NCBI GenBank assembly: GCA_040776805.1
Contig: JAXGZS010000006.1
Location: 72,490-136,489, forward strand
DNA: 64,000 bases
Direction of reading: 5' to 3'
Source of the DNA: UBA7702 sp040776805
Lineage (GTDB): Bacteria > Bacillota > Dehalobacteriia > UBA7702
The stretch's first letter is position 1. Each line of letters opens with the position of its first letter. Positions 26,341-35,020 of this stretch are shown one piece after another. The position numbers and the translations under genes are program-made. The notes under the pieces are model-generated. The model had not been told where the DNA came from. It searched no databases and saw only the letters and a program-made list of their open reading frames with translations.

Positions 26341-26633
26341 AATTTCATTATAATACCGAAAAGGCATTGACGGAGAGAGCGGAAAACCGCGTCTTACAGA
26401 GAACCGGCGTCTGGTGAAAGCCGGCAGAGGCGTTTTTCCAGGGCTTGTCCCTCCCGAGCCGGCGGCAGAACGCGCCTTTTGCGTCAGTAGAGCCGTCCGT
26501 GACGCCGCGTGAGCGCGTAAGGGCTTGCTGGAGCCTGAAGAGAGGTACGTATTGACGTACAATTTGAGTGGTACCGCGGGTTTATGCAAAAGTGAACTCG
26601 TCTCAAAGGAAATCTTTGGGACGGGTTTTTTTG
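26341..26633 (+). ncRNA. T-box riboswitch leader
   Basis: The T-box core TGAGTGGTACCGCGGG is at 26565-26580, within the antiterminator, and is followed by a terminator hairpin (stem near 26597-26608 with 26614-26625, then a run of seven T). Upstream, AGAGAACCGGC-GTCTGGTG-AAAGCCGG (about 26399-26426) matches the distal part of a T-box Stem I. The T of TGGTACC would pair with an A discriminator base. The specifier codon is not clear: CGTTTTTCC following the distal stem contains UUC/UUU (Phe), but the usual GAAC context is absent, so amino-acid specificity is unassigned. It would raise expression when the matching tRNA is uncharged. Confidence 0.88.
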
Positions 26634-26653
26634 TCCCGGAAGAGGAGCGAGAT

Positions 26654-28933
26654 ATGACGATAACCCCAGGTTTGGAAGTGAAAATCAGCGAAATGGCCTC
26701 CCGCATCCGGGATCTTCGGGAGATCAGCGGCTTTACCCCGGCGGAAATGGCGGAAAAAACCGGCGTTTCCGTGGAAGAATATCTGACTTGCGAAAACGGG
26801 GAGGAAGATCTCAATTTTGCCTTTATTTACCGCTGCGCCATTGCCTTTAAAGTTGATGTCACCGACTTGATCGAAGGGTTCAGCCCGAAGCTGCGCGGTT
26901 ATACCGTCACCCGCAAAGGCGAGGGGCAGCCTGTGGATGAAGCCCACGAAATGGTCTACTATAATCTGGCCGCCGCCTTCCAGAACCGCATTGCCGAACC
27001 CCTTTTTGTTCAGGCCAAATATGCGGCGGGGGCGGAGAGCAGAGAGATTGAGCGCACCACCCATGAAGGTCAGGAATGCGATATTGTGATCAAAGGCCAC
27101 CTCAAGGTGCAGGTGGGCAACCATACGGAAATCCTCGGTCCGGGAGACAGCATCTATTACGATTCCGGCACGCCCCACGGGATGATCGCCGTCAACGGTG
27201 AGGACTGCCTGTTTTATGCCATTGTCTTAAATCCCACCGGCGCACCGATTCCGGAATTGCAGCCAAAGGAAGCGCCGTTGCCGGTATTGAGGGATCCCAG
27301 CCCCCGGCTTTGGCGCGACTATGTGGACCCCGTCGTCGATGAAAACGGCGTGTTGCAGTCGGTGTCTTTTAAAAACAGGGAAAAGTTTAACTTTGCCTTC
27401 GACGTCATCGACCGGCTGGGTGTGGAAAACCCCGATCAGCTGGGAATGCTTCACATATCCCGAAATCACGAAGAAAAGCGCATCACCTTTGGCGAACTGA
27501 AACGCGCCTCCTCCCAGGCGGCGAATTACTTTAAATCCTTGGGTATCCGCCGTGGCGATCGGGTGCTTTTGCTCTTAAAACGCCACTATCAATATTGGTA
27601 TGCGCTCTTAGGCCTGCACAAGCTTGGCGCCATCGCCATTCCCGCGATGTCTCAGGTAACGGCCCGCGATCTCGAATACCGCTTTCAAAAAGCGGGGGTT
27701 TCCGCGGTGCTCTGTACCGCTGACGGCGATACGGCCCATCAGGTGGAGCTGGCCGCCGACCATTGCCCGGCCCTTGAAACGAAAATCATCGTCAACGGCC
27801 AACGCAAAGGCTGGCACGACTTCGATCAGCAATATCCCCTCTTTTCCGGCCGCTTTCCCCGCCCCGCCGACGCGCCTTGCGGCAACGAGCTGATGCTGAT
27901 GTACTTTACCAGCGGCACCACGGGTTACCCCAAAATCGCCGCCCATAACTATGAATATGCCTTGGGCCAATTTGTCGCCGCCAAATACTGGCACTGCATT
28001 GAAGCGGGCGGCCTCCATCTGACGATTTCCGACACCGGCTGGGCCAAAGCCGCCTGGGGCAAACTATATGGCCAGTGGATGTGCGAAGGCGCCCTCTTCG
28101 TCTACGATTTTGACCGCTTTGACGCCAACGACATTATGCCGATGTTCGCTAAATACAAAATTACCAGTTTCTGCGCGCCGCCGACGATGCTCAGGATGAT
28201 GGTCAAAGACGACCTTTCCCGCTTCGACTTCTCCTCGGTGAAGCATATGAGCACCGCCGGGGAAGCCTTGAATCCCGAAGTTTCCCGGCAATTCAAAAAA
28301 GCCACGGGCTTGGAAATCATGGAAGGCTTCGGGCAAACGGAAACGACGCTGATCATCGGTAATATGCGGGGTACGGAACTGAAATACGGCTCCATGGGCC
28401 GGCCCAACCCCCTTTATCCCGTTGATCTCGTGGATGGCGACGGGAAACCCGTTGCCGTCGGTGAAAACGGCGAAATCGTCATCCGCACCGCGTCCGGGGA
28501 ATCCCCCGGATTATTGCAAGAGTATTACAGCGATTCGAAAGCCACGGAAAAAGCCTGGCGGAATCATATGTATCACACCGGCGATCTGGCCTGGAAAGAC
28601 GAAGACGGCTATTATTGGTACGTGGGCCGCGCCGACGATGTGATCAAATCCTCCGGCTACCGCATCGGCCCCTTTGAAATTGAAAGCGTCATCATGGAAC
28701 TCCCCTACGTGCTGGAGTGCGGCGTGTCCCCGGCCCCCGATGAAGTCAGGGGACAAGTGGTCAAAGCCTCCATTGTTTTGACCCAGGGCACGAAGGAGAC
28801 GGAAGCGTTGAAAAAAGAGATTCAGGAATATGTGAAGGAACATACGGCGCCCTATAAATATCCGCGCATCGTGGTTTTCCGCGACGAGCTGCCAAAAACC
28901 AGCAGCGGTAAAATCATGCGCAATCAGTTGTGA
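26654..28933 (+). CDS. HTH-cupin-acyl-CoA synthetase fusion protein (copy 2)
   Basis: A 759-residue paralogue of the protein at 24004-26271 with the same order: XRE helix-turn-helix (RIRDLREISGFTPAEMAEKT), cupin (THEGQECDIVIKGHLKVQVG, GDSIYYDSGTPHGMIAVNG) and AMP-forming ligase (FTSGTTGYPK, GFGQTETT, YWYVGRADDVIKSSGYRIG, SGKIMR lysine). Start at 26654 follows GAGGAGCG and lies 20 bases after the T-box terminator; the longer frame from 26525 would run through the T-box and is rejected. A stretch of 107 bases (28616-28722) is identical to 25954-26060 in copy 1, silent sites included. It heads an operon with a ParA-like ATPase and the VOR genes, so it probably activates an acid made from, or feeding, the same 2-oxoacid pathway. 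Confidence 0.87.
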   Translation: MTITPGLEVKISEMASRIRDLREISGFTPAEMAEKTGVSVEEYLTCENGEEDLNFAFIYRCAIAFKVDVTDLIEGFSPKLRGYTVTRKGEGQPVDEAHEMVYYNLAAAFQNRIAEPLFVQAKYAAGAESREIERTTHEGQECDIVIKGHLKVQVGNHTEILGPGDSIYYDSGTPHGMIAVNGEDCLFYAIVLNPTGAPIPELQPKEAPLPVLRDPSPRLWRDYVDPVVDENGVLQSVSFKNREKFNFAFDVIDRLGVENPDQLGMLHISRNHEEKRITFGELKRASSQAANYFKSLGIRRGDRVLLLLKRHYQYWYALLGLHKLGAIAIPAMSQVTARDLEYRFQKAGVSAVLCTADGDTAHQVELAADHCPALETKIIVNGQRKGWHDFDQQYPLFSGRFPRPADAPCGNELMLMYFTSGTTGYPKIAAHNYEYALGQFVAAKYWHCIEAGGLHLTISDTGWAKAAWGKLYGQWMCEGALFVYDFDRFDANDIMPMFAKYKITSFCAPPTMLRMMVKDDLSRFDFSSVKHMSTAGEALNPEVSRQFKKATGLEIMEGFGQTETTLIIGNMRGTELKYGSMGRPNPLYPVDLVDGDGKPVAVGENGEIVIRTASGESPGLLQEYYSDSKATEKAWRNHMYHTGDLAWKDEDGYYWYVGRADDVIKSSGYRIGPFEIESVIMELPYVLECGVSPAPDEVRGQVVKASIVLTQGTKETEALKKEIQEYVKEHTAPYKYPRIVVFRDELPKTSSGKIMRNQL

Positions 28934-28936
28934 GAG

Positions 28937-29614
28937 ATGAGTACGATGAAGTGGAAACGAGTGACCCTGCTGGCCGGCCATTACGGCAGCGGTAAAACGA
29001 ATATCGCGGTCAATCTGGCCCTGGCGCAAAAACGCGCCGGCTTTGAGGTTGCCGTCGCCGACCTGGACATCGTCAATCCCTACTACCGTATGAAGGATAG
29101 CGAAGAAGAACTGAGGGCCGCCGGGGTGGAGCTGATCTGTTCCGCCTTTGCCAACAGCAATGTCGATGTGCCGGCCCTGCCCCAGGAGCTTTATCGCATT
29201 GTCGATGATGAAGACCGCCATATGGTAGTGGACATTGGCGGCGACGACCGGGGGGCCTATGCCTTGGGCCGCTTCGCTTCCCGTTTAAAAGAGGAAAATG
29301 ATTATGAGATGTGCCTCGTCTTCAACCAGTACCGCCCGTTGACCGCCGACGCGAAAGACGCCGTGGCAGTGATGCGGGAAATCGAGGCCGCAGGCAAGCT
29401 CCCCTTTACCGCCTTGATCAACAATTCCAACCTCGGCGCGGCCACGAAGCCTGAGGACGTGTTGTCTTCCGTAGCTTACGTGGCAAACATCAGCGCCGAA
29501 ACGGGGCTGCCCCTGATCCTCACCACGGTGCGGGAAGAGATCTATGCTGATCTTGAGGGAAAAATCGCCGATCTATATCCTTTGCAATTGCAGCGGAAAC
29601 GGCTTTGGCTTTGA
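28937..29614 (+). CDS. ParA/MinD/CobQ-like P-loop ATPase
   Basis: A 225-residue P-loop NTPase with Walker A GHYGSGKTNIAVNLALAQ (about residues 13-30), the switch-like DLDIVNPYYRMKDSEEEL, and Walker B region HMVVDIGGDDRGAYALG. These resemble the CobQ/CobB/MinD/ParA group. It starts three bases after the synthetase stop. Comparable ATPases lie beside 2-oxoacid:ferredoxin oxidoreductase genes in other anaerobes, where they may help with cofactor or Fe-S assembly; that role is not proven. No membrane segment is visible. Confidence 0.8.
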   Translation: MSTMKWKRVTLLAGHYGSGKTNIAVNLALAQKRAGFEVAVADLDIVNPYYRMKDSEEELRAAGVELICSAFANSNVDVPALPQELYRIVDDEDRHMVVDIGGDDRGAYALGRFASRLKEENDYEMCLVFNQYRPLTADAKDAVAVMREIEAAGKLPFTALINNSNLGAATKPEDVLSSVAYVANISAETGLPLILTTVREEIYADLEGKIADLYPLQLQRKRLWL

Positions 29615-29694
29615 GTCAAAAAACGCCCGCGTTACCGATAAATCCTTTTATCCGTTCATATTATATTTTTTTACATAGAAGGAGGTCATGCCAT

Positions 29695-29901
29695 ATGGCA
29701 AAGCTAACCATCAAGACCGACATCTGCAAAGGCTGCGAACTTTGTCTCGTCGCCTGTAAAAAGCATCTGCTCGTGATGTCAAAAGAGAAAATCAACGCCA
29801 AGGGCCATCATCCGGTGGAAATCACGGACCAGGAGGAATGCACCGCCTGCGCCAACTGCGCCACGATGTGTCCCGACTGTGTGATTACGGTAGAAAAGTG
29901 A
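29695..29901 (+). CDS. vorD: 2-oxoacid:ferredoxin oxidoreductase delta subunit, 2[4Fe-4S] ferredoxin
   Basis: A 68-residue ferredoxin with two CxxCxxCxxxC-type cluster motifs: CKGCELCLVACKKHLL near the N-terminus and CTACANCATMCPDC near the C-terminus. Start at 29695 follows AAGGAGG at 29679-29685; the frame is open to 29605 but without a ribosome site. It passes electrons from the TPP subunit to external ferredoxin. It is the first of four subunit genes with 12-13-base or overlapping spacing. A gap of 80 bases separates it from the ATPase gene. Confidence 0.9.
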   Translation: MAKLTIKTDICKGCELCLVACKKHLLVMSKEKINAKGHHPVEITDQEECTACANCATMCPDCVITVEK

Positions 29902-29914
29902 GAGGTGAAGTGAA

Positions 29915-30967
29915 ATGGCAGAAAAAGTATTGATGAAAGGGAACGAAGCCATTGCGGAAGCCGCCATTATGGCCGGCTGCCGTCATTACTTCGGTTATCC
30001 CATCACGCCCCAGACGGAAATCGCGGCCTATATGGCGAGACGGATGCCGAAAATCGGCGGCACTTTTTTACAGGCGGAATCGGAAATCGCCGCCATCAAT
30101 ATGGTGATCGGCGCGGCGGCCGCGGGGGTACGAACCATGACCTCCAGCTCCAGTCCGGGGATTTCCCTGAAAAGCGAAGGCCTTTCTTATCTGGCGGGCT
30201 GTGAATTGCCGGCCCTCGTCGTCAACGTTCAGCGGGGCGGCCCCGGTCTCGGCGGCATCCAGCCCTCGCAGTCCGACTATTTCCAGGCCACCCGCGGCGG
30301 CGGTCACGGCGATTATCATCTGCTGGTTTTGGCCCCCGATTCCGTTCAGGAAATGGCGGATATGACGGTCAAAGGCTTTGAGCTGGCGGAGAAATACCGC
30401 GTACCCTGTATGCTCCTGGCCGACGGCACGTTGGGGCAGATGATGGAACCCGTTGTCCTCGATGTGGAAAACGTGAAGACGTACGATAAACCCTGGGCGC
30501 TGACGGGTACCGGCGGGAAAAGAGCCCATAATATCATCAACTCTCTTTCCTTAAATCCCGAAGAACTGGAAGTTTGGAACCATAACCGCTTTGACCGTTA
30601 CGCTGAAATGGCAGAGGCGGAAACATTATACGAAGAACATATGATGGACGACGCGGAAATCTGCGTCGTGGCCTTCGGCATCGCCGCTCGCGTATCGAAA
30701 AACGCCGTCGCCGCCGCCAGAAAAGAAGGGATCAAGGTCGGCATGATCCGTCCCGTTACCCTCTGGCCCTTCCCGAAAAAAGCCCTGATGGCGGCAGCCG
30801 CCAAGTGCAAGCATTTTATTTCCGTGGAACTTTCCATGGGGCAGATGATTGAGGATGTGGAACTGTCGATCCGTTGTTCCCGTCCGGTTTCCCTCTGTCA
30901 CCGGGTGGGGGGTATCATTCCCACGCCGGAAGAAGTGCTTAACGCCATCAAAAAGGCGAATCAATAA
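29915..30967 (+). CDS. vorB: 2-oxoacid:ferredoxin oxidoreductase alpha subunit (VorB-like)
   Basis: A 350-residue pyruvate:ferredoxin oxidoreductase domain I/II protein starting MAEKVLMKGNEAIAEAAIMA, with YPITPQTEIAAYMA, the glutamate of FLQAESEIAAINMVIGAAAA that would contact TPP, and TSSSSPGISLKSEGLSYLAG. The pattern GGPGLGGIQPSQSDY is characteristic of 2-oxoisovalerate/2-oxoglutarate-type alpha subunits. The enzyme decarboxylates a 2-oxoacid to acyl-CoA and reduces ferredoxin. Branched-chain 2-oxoacids are the likeliest substrates by resemblance to VorB; 2-oxoglutarate or aryl pyruvates cannot be excluded from sequence alone. It lies 13 bases after vorD. Confidence 0.88.
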   Translation: MAEKVLMKGNEAIAEAAIMAGCRHYFGYPITPQTEIAAYMARRMPKIGGTFLQAESEIAAINMVIGAAAAGVRTMTSSSSPGISLKSEGLSYLAGCELPALVVNVQRGGPGLGGIQPSQSDYFQATRGGGHGDYHLLVLAPDSVQEMADMTVKGFELAEKYRVPCMLLADGTLGQMMEPVVLDVENVKTYDKPWALTGTGGKRAHNIINSLSLNPEELEVWNHNRFDRYAEMAEAETLYEEHMMDDAEICVVAFGIAARVSKNAVAAARKEGIKVGMIRPVTLWPFPKKALMAAAAKCKHFISVELSMGQMIEDVELSIRCSRPVSLCHRVGGIIPTPEEVLNAIKKANQ

Positions 30968-30979
30968 GGAGGCGCAGAA

Positions 30980-31732
30980 ATGACGACTGTATTTGAAAAA
31001 CCCAAATCACTCACCGATGCTGAGCTGCATTATTGTCCCGGCTGTACCCACGGGATCATTCACCGCCTGGTGGCGGAAGCCATTGACGACCTGGGAATCG
31101 AAGGTAAAACCGTCGGCGTCGCATCGGTGGGCTGCTCCGTTTTTGCCTACAATTATTTTAATACCGACTTTGTGCAGGCTGCCCACGGCCGTGCTCCGGC
31201 GGTGGCCACCGGCGTCAAGCGGGCCAATCCCGATAATATCGTCTTCACCTATCAAGGCGACGGCGACCTTGCCGCCATCGGTACCGCGGAAACGGTGCAC
31301 AGCGCGGCCCGGGGGGAAAACATCACGGTGATTTTCGTCAACAACGCCATTTACGGCATGACCGGTGGCCAAATGGCCCCCACCACTTTGCCGGGGCAGG
31401 TCACCCAGACTTCGCCCTACGGCCGTGACGTCGCCACTGTGGGCTATCCTATCCGCGTCTGCGAAATGCTCTCCCCCTTGGACGGCCCCGCCTATATCGA
31501 ACGGGTTGCCGTCAATGATGTGAAAAGTGTGCGCAAGGCCAAAAAGGCCATCAAGAAGGCATTTCAATATCAGGTGGAAGGCAAGGGCTTTTCCCTGATT
31601 GAGATTCTCTCCACCTGCCCCACCAACTGGGGTATGGATCCGCAGGAGTCCTGCGCATGGGTAGAGGAGAAGATGAAACCGTATTACCCGTTGGGCGTTT
31701 ATAAAGATAAATACGCGAAGGGGGATGAATAA
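30980..31732 (+). CDS. vorA: 2-oxoacid:ferredoxin oxidoreductase beta subunit, TPP-binding (VorA-like)
   Basis: A 250-residue TPP-binding subunit. It has the early cysteine motif YCPGCTHGIIHRL, the histidine region VQAAHGRAPAVATGVKRANP, and the TPP/Mg motif GDGDLAAIGTAETVHSAARG followed by NNAIYGMTGGQMAPTT. It pairs with the alpha subunit to form the active site. AAGGAGG precedes the start. It overlaps the start region of the gamma subunit gene, so the stoichiometry is probably kept by coupling. Confidence 0.9.
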   Translation: MTTVFEKPKSLTDAELHYCPGCTHGIIHRLVAEAIDDLGIEGKTVGVASVGCSVFAYNYFNTDFVQAAHGRAPAVATGVKRANPDNIVFTYQGDGDLAAIGTAETVHSAARGENITVIFVNNAIYGMTGGQMAPTTLPGQVTQTSPYGRDVATVGYPIRVCEMLSPLDGPAYIERVAVNDVKSVRKAKKAIKKAFQYQVEGKGFSLIEILSTCPTNWGMDPQESCAWVEEKMKPYYPLGVYKDKYAKGDE

Positions 31733-31733
31733 A

Positions 31734-32267
31734 ATGGCGACAACCCAAATCCTCTTTGCCGGCTTTGGCGGTCAGGGCATCCTCTTTTCCGGTAAGTTTT
31801 TGGCTTACGAAGGCCTTTTAGAAGACAAGCAGGTCAGCTGGCTGCCCTCTTACGGCCCGGAAATGCGGGGCGGCACCGCCAACTGCGCCGTAATCATCAG
31901 CGACGAGCTGATCGGCTCGCCCATTGTCACGACTCCGGACATTCTCATCGCAATGAACTTGCCCTCCTATGATAAATACGAAAACGTCGTTCCCGCCGGT
32001 GGCAAGATCTTCGTGGATTCTTCCCTGATTCAGCGGGAAGCGAAAAGAGACGACGTGGATACTTATTTCATCCCCGCCACCAAAATGGCTTCCGACGCCG
32101 GTCTTACCGGCCTGGCTAATATGGTGATGGTGGGCAAAGTCATCAAAGAAACGGGGATCATTCCCTTTGAACATATCGAGCGCGCCATGAAAAAAGTGGT
32201 TTCTTCCCGCCATCAGGATCTGGCCGGCGCCAACCTGAAAGCGCTGGCCATGGGCTATCAGTATTAA
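31734..32267 (+). CDS. vorC: 2-oxoacid:ferredoxin oxidoreductase gamma subunit
   Basis: A 177-residue gamma-domain protein with ILFAGFGGQGILFSGKFLA near the N-terminus, SYGPEMRGGTANCAVIISD, and the C-terminal AMKKVVSSRHQDLAGANLKA. These are standard for KorC/VorC/PorC. ATG 31734 is preferred, with AAGGGGG upstream and MATTQ as first residues; an ATG at 31725 overlapping the beta stop is a possible alternative (adds MNK). It completes a full four-subunit enzyme (alpha, beta, gamma, delta). Confidence 0.88.
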   Translation: MATTQILFAGFGGQGILFSGKFLAYEGLLEDKQVSWLPSYGPEMRGGTANCAVIISDELIGSPIVTTPDILIAMNLPSYDKYENVVPAGGKIFVDSSLIQREAKRDDVDTYFIPATKMASDAGLTGLANMVMVGKVIKETGIIPFEHIERAMKKVVSSRHQDLAGANLKALAMGYQY

Positions 32268-32298
32268 GACGCGTTGAAAGAAGGATATTAAAGACACC

Positions 32299-33096
32299 AT
32301 GTATATCATCGACGCACACACTCATATCTTTCCCGGCAAAATCGCCGGGAAAGCCTCCGACGCCATCGGTGATTTTTACAAACTGCCGATGTACGCGCCG
32401 GGTTCCCCGGAAATGCTCTTGGAGAGCGGTGCCAAGATCGGCGTCAAAGGCTTCCTGGTTTGCTCTTCGGCGACGACGCCGGAGCAAACGTATAGCATCA
32501 ATGATTTTATCGCGCAACAGTGCGGCCTCCATCCCGCGTTTTTCGGTTTGGGCACCATGCACCATGAACTCCCGGATATCGAGGAGGAACTGGATCGTGT
32601 CATCGCTTTGGGACTTCACGGCGTTAAAATCCACCACGACTTTCAGGGCGTCGATATCGACGAACCGGCGGCGATTCCCATGTACCGGGCCATTGCCAAA
32701 AAAGGATTGCCCCTGCTCTTTCATATGGGGGACGACCGTTCTGCGCACACCACCCCGGCCCGGCTAAGCAATGTGATGCGCCAGGTGCCGGAGCTCAAGG
32801 TCATTGCCGCTCATTTCGGCGGTTATCAGGCCTGGCATGAAGTGGCAAAGGAGCTGCCTCTTTGGGATAACCTGCGCTTTGATACCTCCAGCTCCCTGGC
32901 GATTTTGCCCAAGGACGACGCCTTACGGCTCATCGACCACTTCGGCGTGGAGCGTTACTTTTTCGGTACCGATTTCCCCATGTGGGAACCGGTGGCGGAA
33001 TTGGCCCGCTTTCACGCTTTGGGTTTGACGAAAGCGGAGGAGGAAAAAATCTTCCACACCAACTTTGAAGATTTTTTCGGTTTGCCGAGGCACTGA
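32299..33096 (+). CDS. Amidohydrolase-family metal-dependent hydrolase
   Basis: A 265-residue TIM-barrel hydrolase of the COG2159/amidohydrolase 2 type. The metal motif HxH is in MYIIDAHTHIF, with GLHGVKIHHDFQGVD (about 108-122), a histidine in LLFHMGDDRS, HFGGYQAW and a late aspartate in RYFFGTDFPMWEP. Related enzymes act as decarboxylases or amide/lactone hydrolases on small acids. It lies 31 bases after the gamma subunit and is likely the last gene of the VOR operon, before a terminator at 33171-33213. It may process an acid or amide from the same catabolic route; substrate unknown. Confidence 0.85.
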   Translation: MYIIDAHTHIFPGKIAGKASDAIGDFYKLPMYAPGSPEMLLESGAKIGVKGFLVCSSATTPEQTYSINDFIAQQCGLHPAFFGLGTMHHELPDIEEELDRVIALGLHGVKIHHDFQGVDIDEPAAIPMYRAIAKKGLPLLFHMGDDRSAHTTPARLSNVMRQVPELKVIAAHFGGYQAWHEVAKELPLWDNLRFDTSSSLAILPKDDALRLIDHFGVERYFFGTDFPMWEPVAELARFHALGLTKAEEEKIFHTNFEDFFGLPRH

Positions 33097-33170
33097 AAAA
33101 ACGAAGGAACGGCGGCTTTTCGGTTATCGGTTAAAAGCATATCTGACATATGCAACATATTTGTGATATA

Positions 33171-33213
33171 AAATCCGTGGACGAGAGCAAAGATCTCTTG
33201 CCCGCGGATTTTT
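33171..33213 (+). terminator. Terminator after the VOR operon
   Basis: An imperfect stem (AAATCCGTGGACGAGAG with CTCTTGCCCGCGGATTT) is followed by T residues. A related hairpin stands at about 37149-37191 as part of a duplicated block. Confidence 0.75.
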
Positions 33214-33264
33214 ATGGTAAAAGGGAAATGCGCTTCTTGCAATGGCAAAAAACGCATGTTTGTA

Positions 33265-33293
33265 TTGACATTCGAAGAAGAGAGGCGTATATT
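33265..33293 (+). promoter_or_regulatory. Promoter of the phospholipase gene
   Basis: TTGACA (33265-33270), 17 bases, TATATT (33288-33293). The surrounding 100 bases, including this promoter, are duplicated at 37242-37270 in front of a partner-gene copy. Confidence 0.82.
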
Positions 33294-33372
33294 GTAAGTA
33301 GACATTTATTAATAGAGAAGGGAGGGAATTCGATTACCATTACTATCATTTAAAAAAAAGAAGGAGATCACA

Positions 33373-35001
33373 ATGAAAAAACGAAATTTTCTATGCGCGA
33401 CAATGCTGGTAATGATGATTCTTTTATGATGTTCCCCTGGTCTCTTCGCTGAGGATGCCGCTGCTTCCGATGTGATTGTTGATGAAGAAAACGAAACTGT
33501 AAAGTTTATCTATCGGGAAAACGGTGAAGATTTCTCCGGTGTATTTTCGGATATTCCCGATAATGTAGTATAATTTATTTGTATCTATTTAAAACAGATC
33601 GATTTGGTCAATGGAATTTCTGAAACGGAATTCGCGCCGCAGCAAAACATCACCAGAGGAGAATTTATCAAGCTGATTTCGCTTTTATCGGCGGAAAACA
33701 TTGGGTCTCATACGGTGAGTGTTTCTTTTGCTGATGGAAATGTTAACGATTGGTATCATCCCTTTGAAGAATGGGCGGCTCATAACGGCATTGCGGAAGG
33801 CGATAACCAAAACAATTTTAACGGTAATGAATTTATTACCAGAGAAGAAGCGGTCGCGATGCTCTATCGGTTTTCGCAGTCTCACGGCAATGATATTTTC
33901 GACGGAAATACCCCGGTGACAGAGGCTGCTTTTGATGATGAGCCGCAGATTTCCCCATGGGCGGCGGCGGCTGTTAAAGCAATTGCTGAAGTCGGTGTGA
34001 TTGCCGGTTATGAAAATCAGTTCAGACCGCAAGATTACATCAGCAGAGCGGAAGCGGCAAAGGTCGTCACGGTATACCGGATCTTCGACCAAAGACCCAC
34101 GATTCTCAATGATGACGGTTCTACTCTTGAATATATGGAAATAGAAGAAGCGCCTTTTGATGAATCGCTCATTGAAGAAACTGGAGAAACAGCTGCCGGT
34201 TATACGGAAGTGAATCTTATTGGAGATGTGCCGCCCGTGGCAACAGAGGAGGAGCACGGCATCACCACATCATGGGCGACCACTGATCATGCCCGTATGT
34301 TAAGGCGAAGTTTCTCTCTCTTGGCGAAGGATAATCAGAATGGAGATACCCCTGTTTATGTTAATAACCTTTCCAATTCGCTTGGGTCAGGAACGTTGTT
34401 AGGCGGCGGCAAATTATCTATCGCAGCACAGGGGTATATTGAAGAAGGTTCAATGGCTCCTGATAAGTATGAAACCAGCGGGAATACTTTTATACGGCAT
34501 TATTATAAATATGACCCGAATGGTGGTGTCGGGACGACAAAAAACAAAGAACATACTGACACCGCTTATCATTGGTTTAATGAACATTATTATTGGGCCA
34601 AATGTGACTACTCTGTAGGCAATTATGCAGAGGCTTATCGTGAAGTGGGTCGATCCATTCACTACTTAGAGGATATCAATGCTCCTCACCATGCGAGTTT
34701 GCATACCACAACAAACAGCAATCATAAAGAGTATGAAAGCTGGGTGAAAAATCATTTTTATAGTGAGTATTTGGAATACGGCTCTGCGGGAAGCTCCTAT
34801 TCTTACATGTGTAATAATACTTTTTTAGCGATAAGCAATAACTTTTCTCATTATGCGTGTGATAGGTTCCCTTATTGTGATGCTTTTCAGTCTAATGAAA
34901 CAGGGGCAAGAAATGCTACTGGCGAATTGACGAAGAAGACGCAAAGAGCGGTTGCCGGTTTACTTTATCGGTTTTTGGTAGATACCGGCCGCGCCAACTG
35001 A
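33373..35001 (+). pseudogene. SLH-anchored zinc-dependent phospholipase C, interrupted by two in-frame stops
   Basis: One continuous frame from ATG 33373 (AAGGAG upstream) encodes a signal peptide, three SLH domains and a zinc-dependent phospholipase C domain, but has TGA at 33427-33429 inside the signal peptide and TAA at 33571-33573 inside the first SLH domain. Past the stops (33604-35001, 465 codons) the SLH repeats are clear (ETEFAPQQNITRGEFIKL, NGNEFITREEAVAMLYRF, YENQFRPQDYISRAEAAKV). The catalytic part begins near SWATTDHARMLRRSF, with tryptophan and histidine placed as in mature PLC, and has GRSIHYLEDINAPHHASL and NHKEYESWVKNHF, the zinc ligands of the alpha-toxin/PC-PLC family. The long intact remainder suggests recent decay or sequencing errors. 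A secreted, wall-bound phospholipid hydrolase if repaired. Confidence 0.82.
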
Positions 35002-35020
35002 GAAGAGAGGAGGAGAAGCC

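Noticed and set aside
33427..33429. TGA in the phospholipase gene as a selenocysteine or tryptophan codon
   Set aside because: A TAA follows in the same frame at 33571, the site is in a signal peptide, and no selenocysteine-insertion hairpin or other reassigned TGA is seen in the window.
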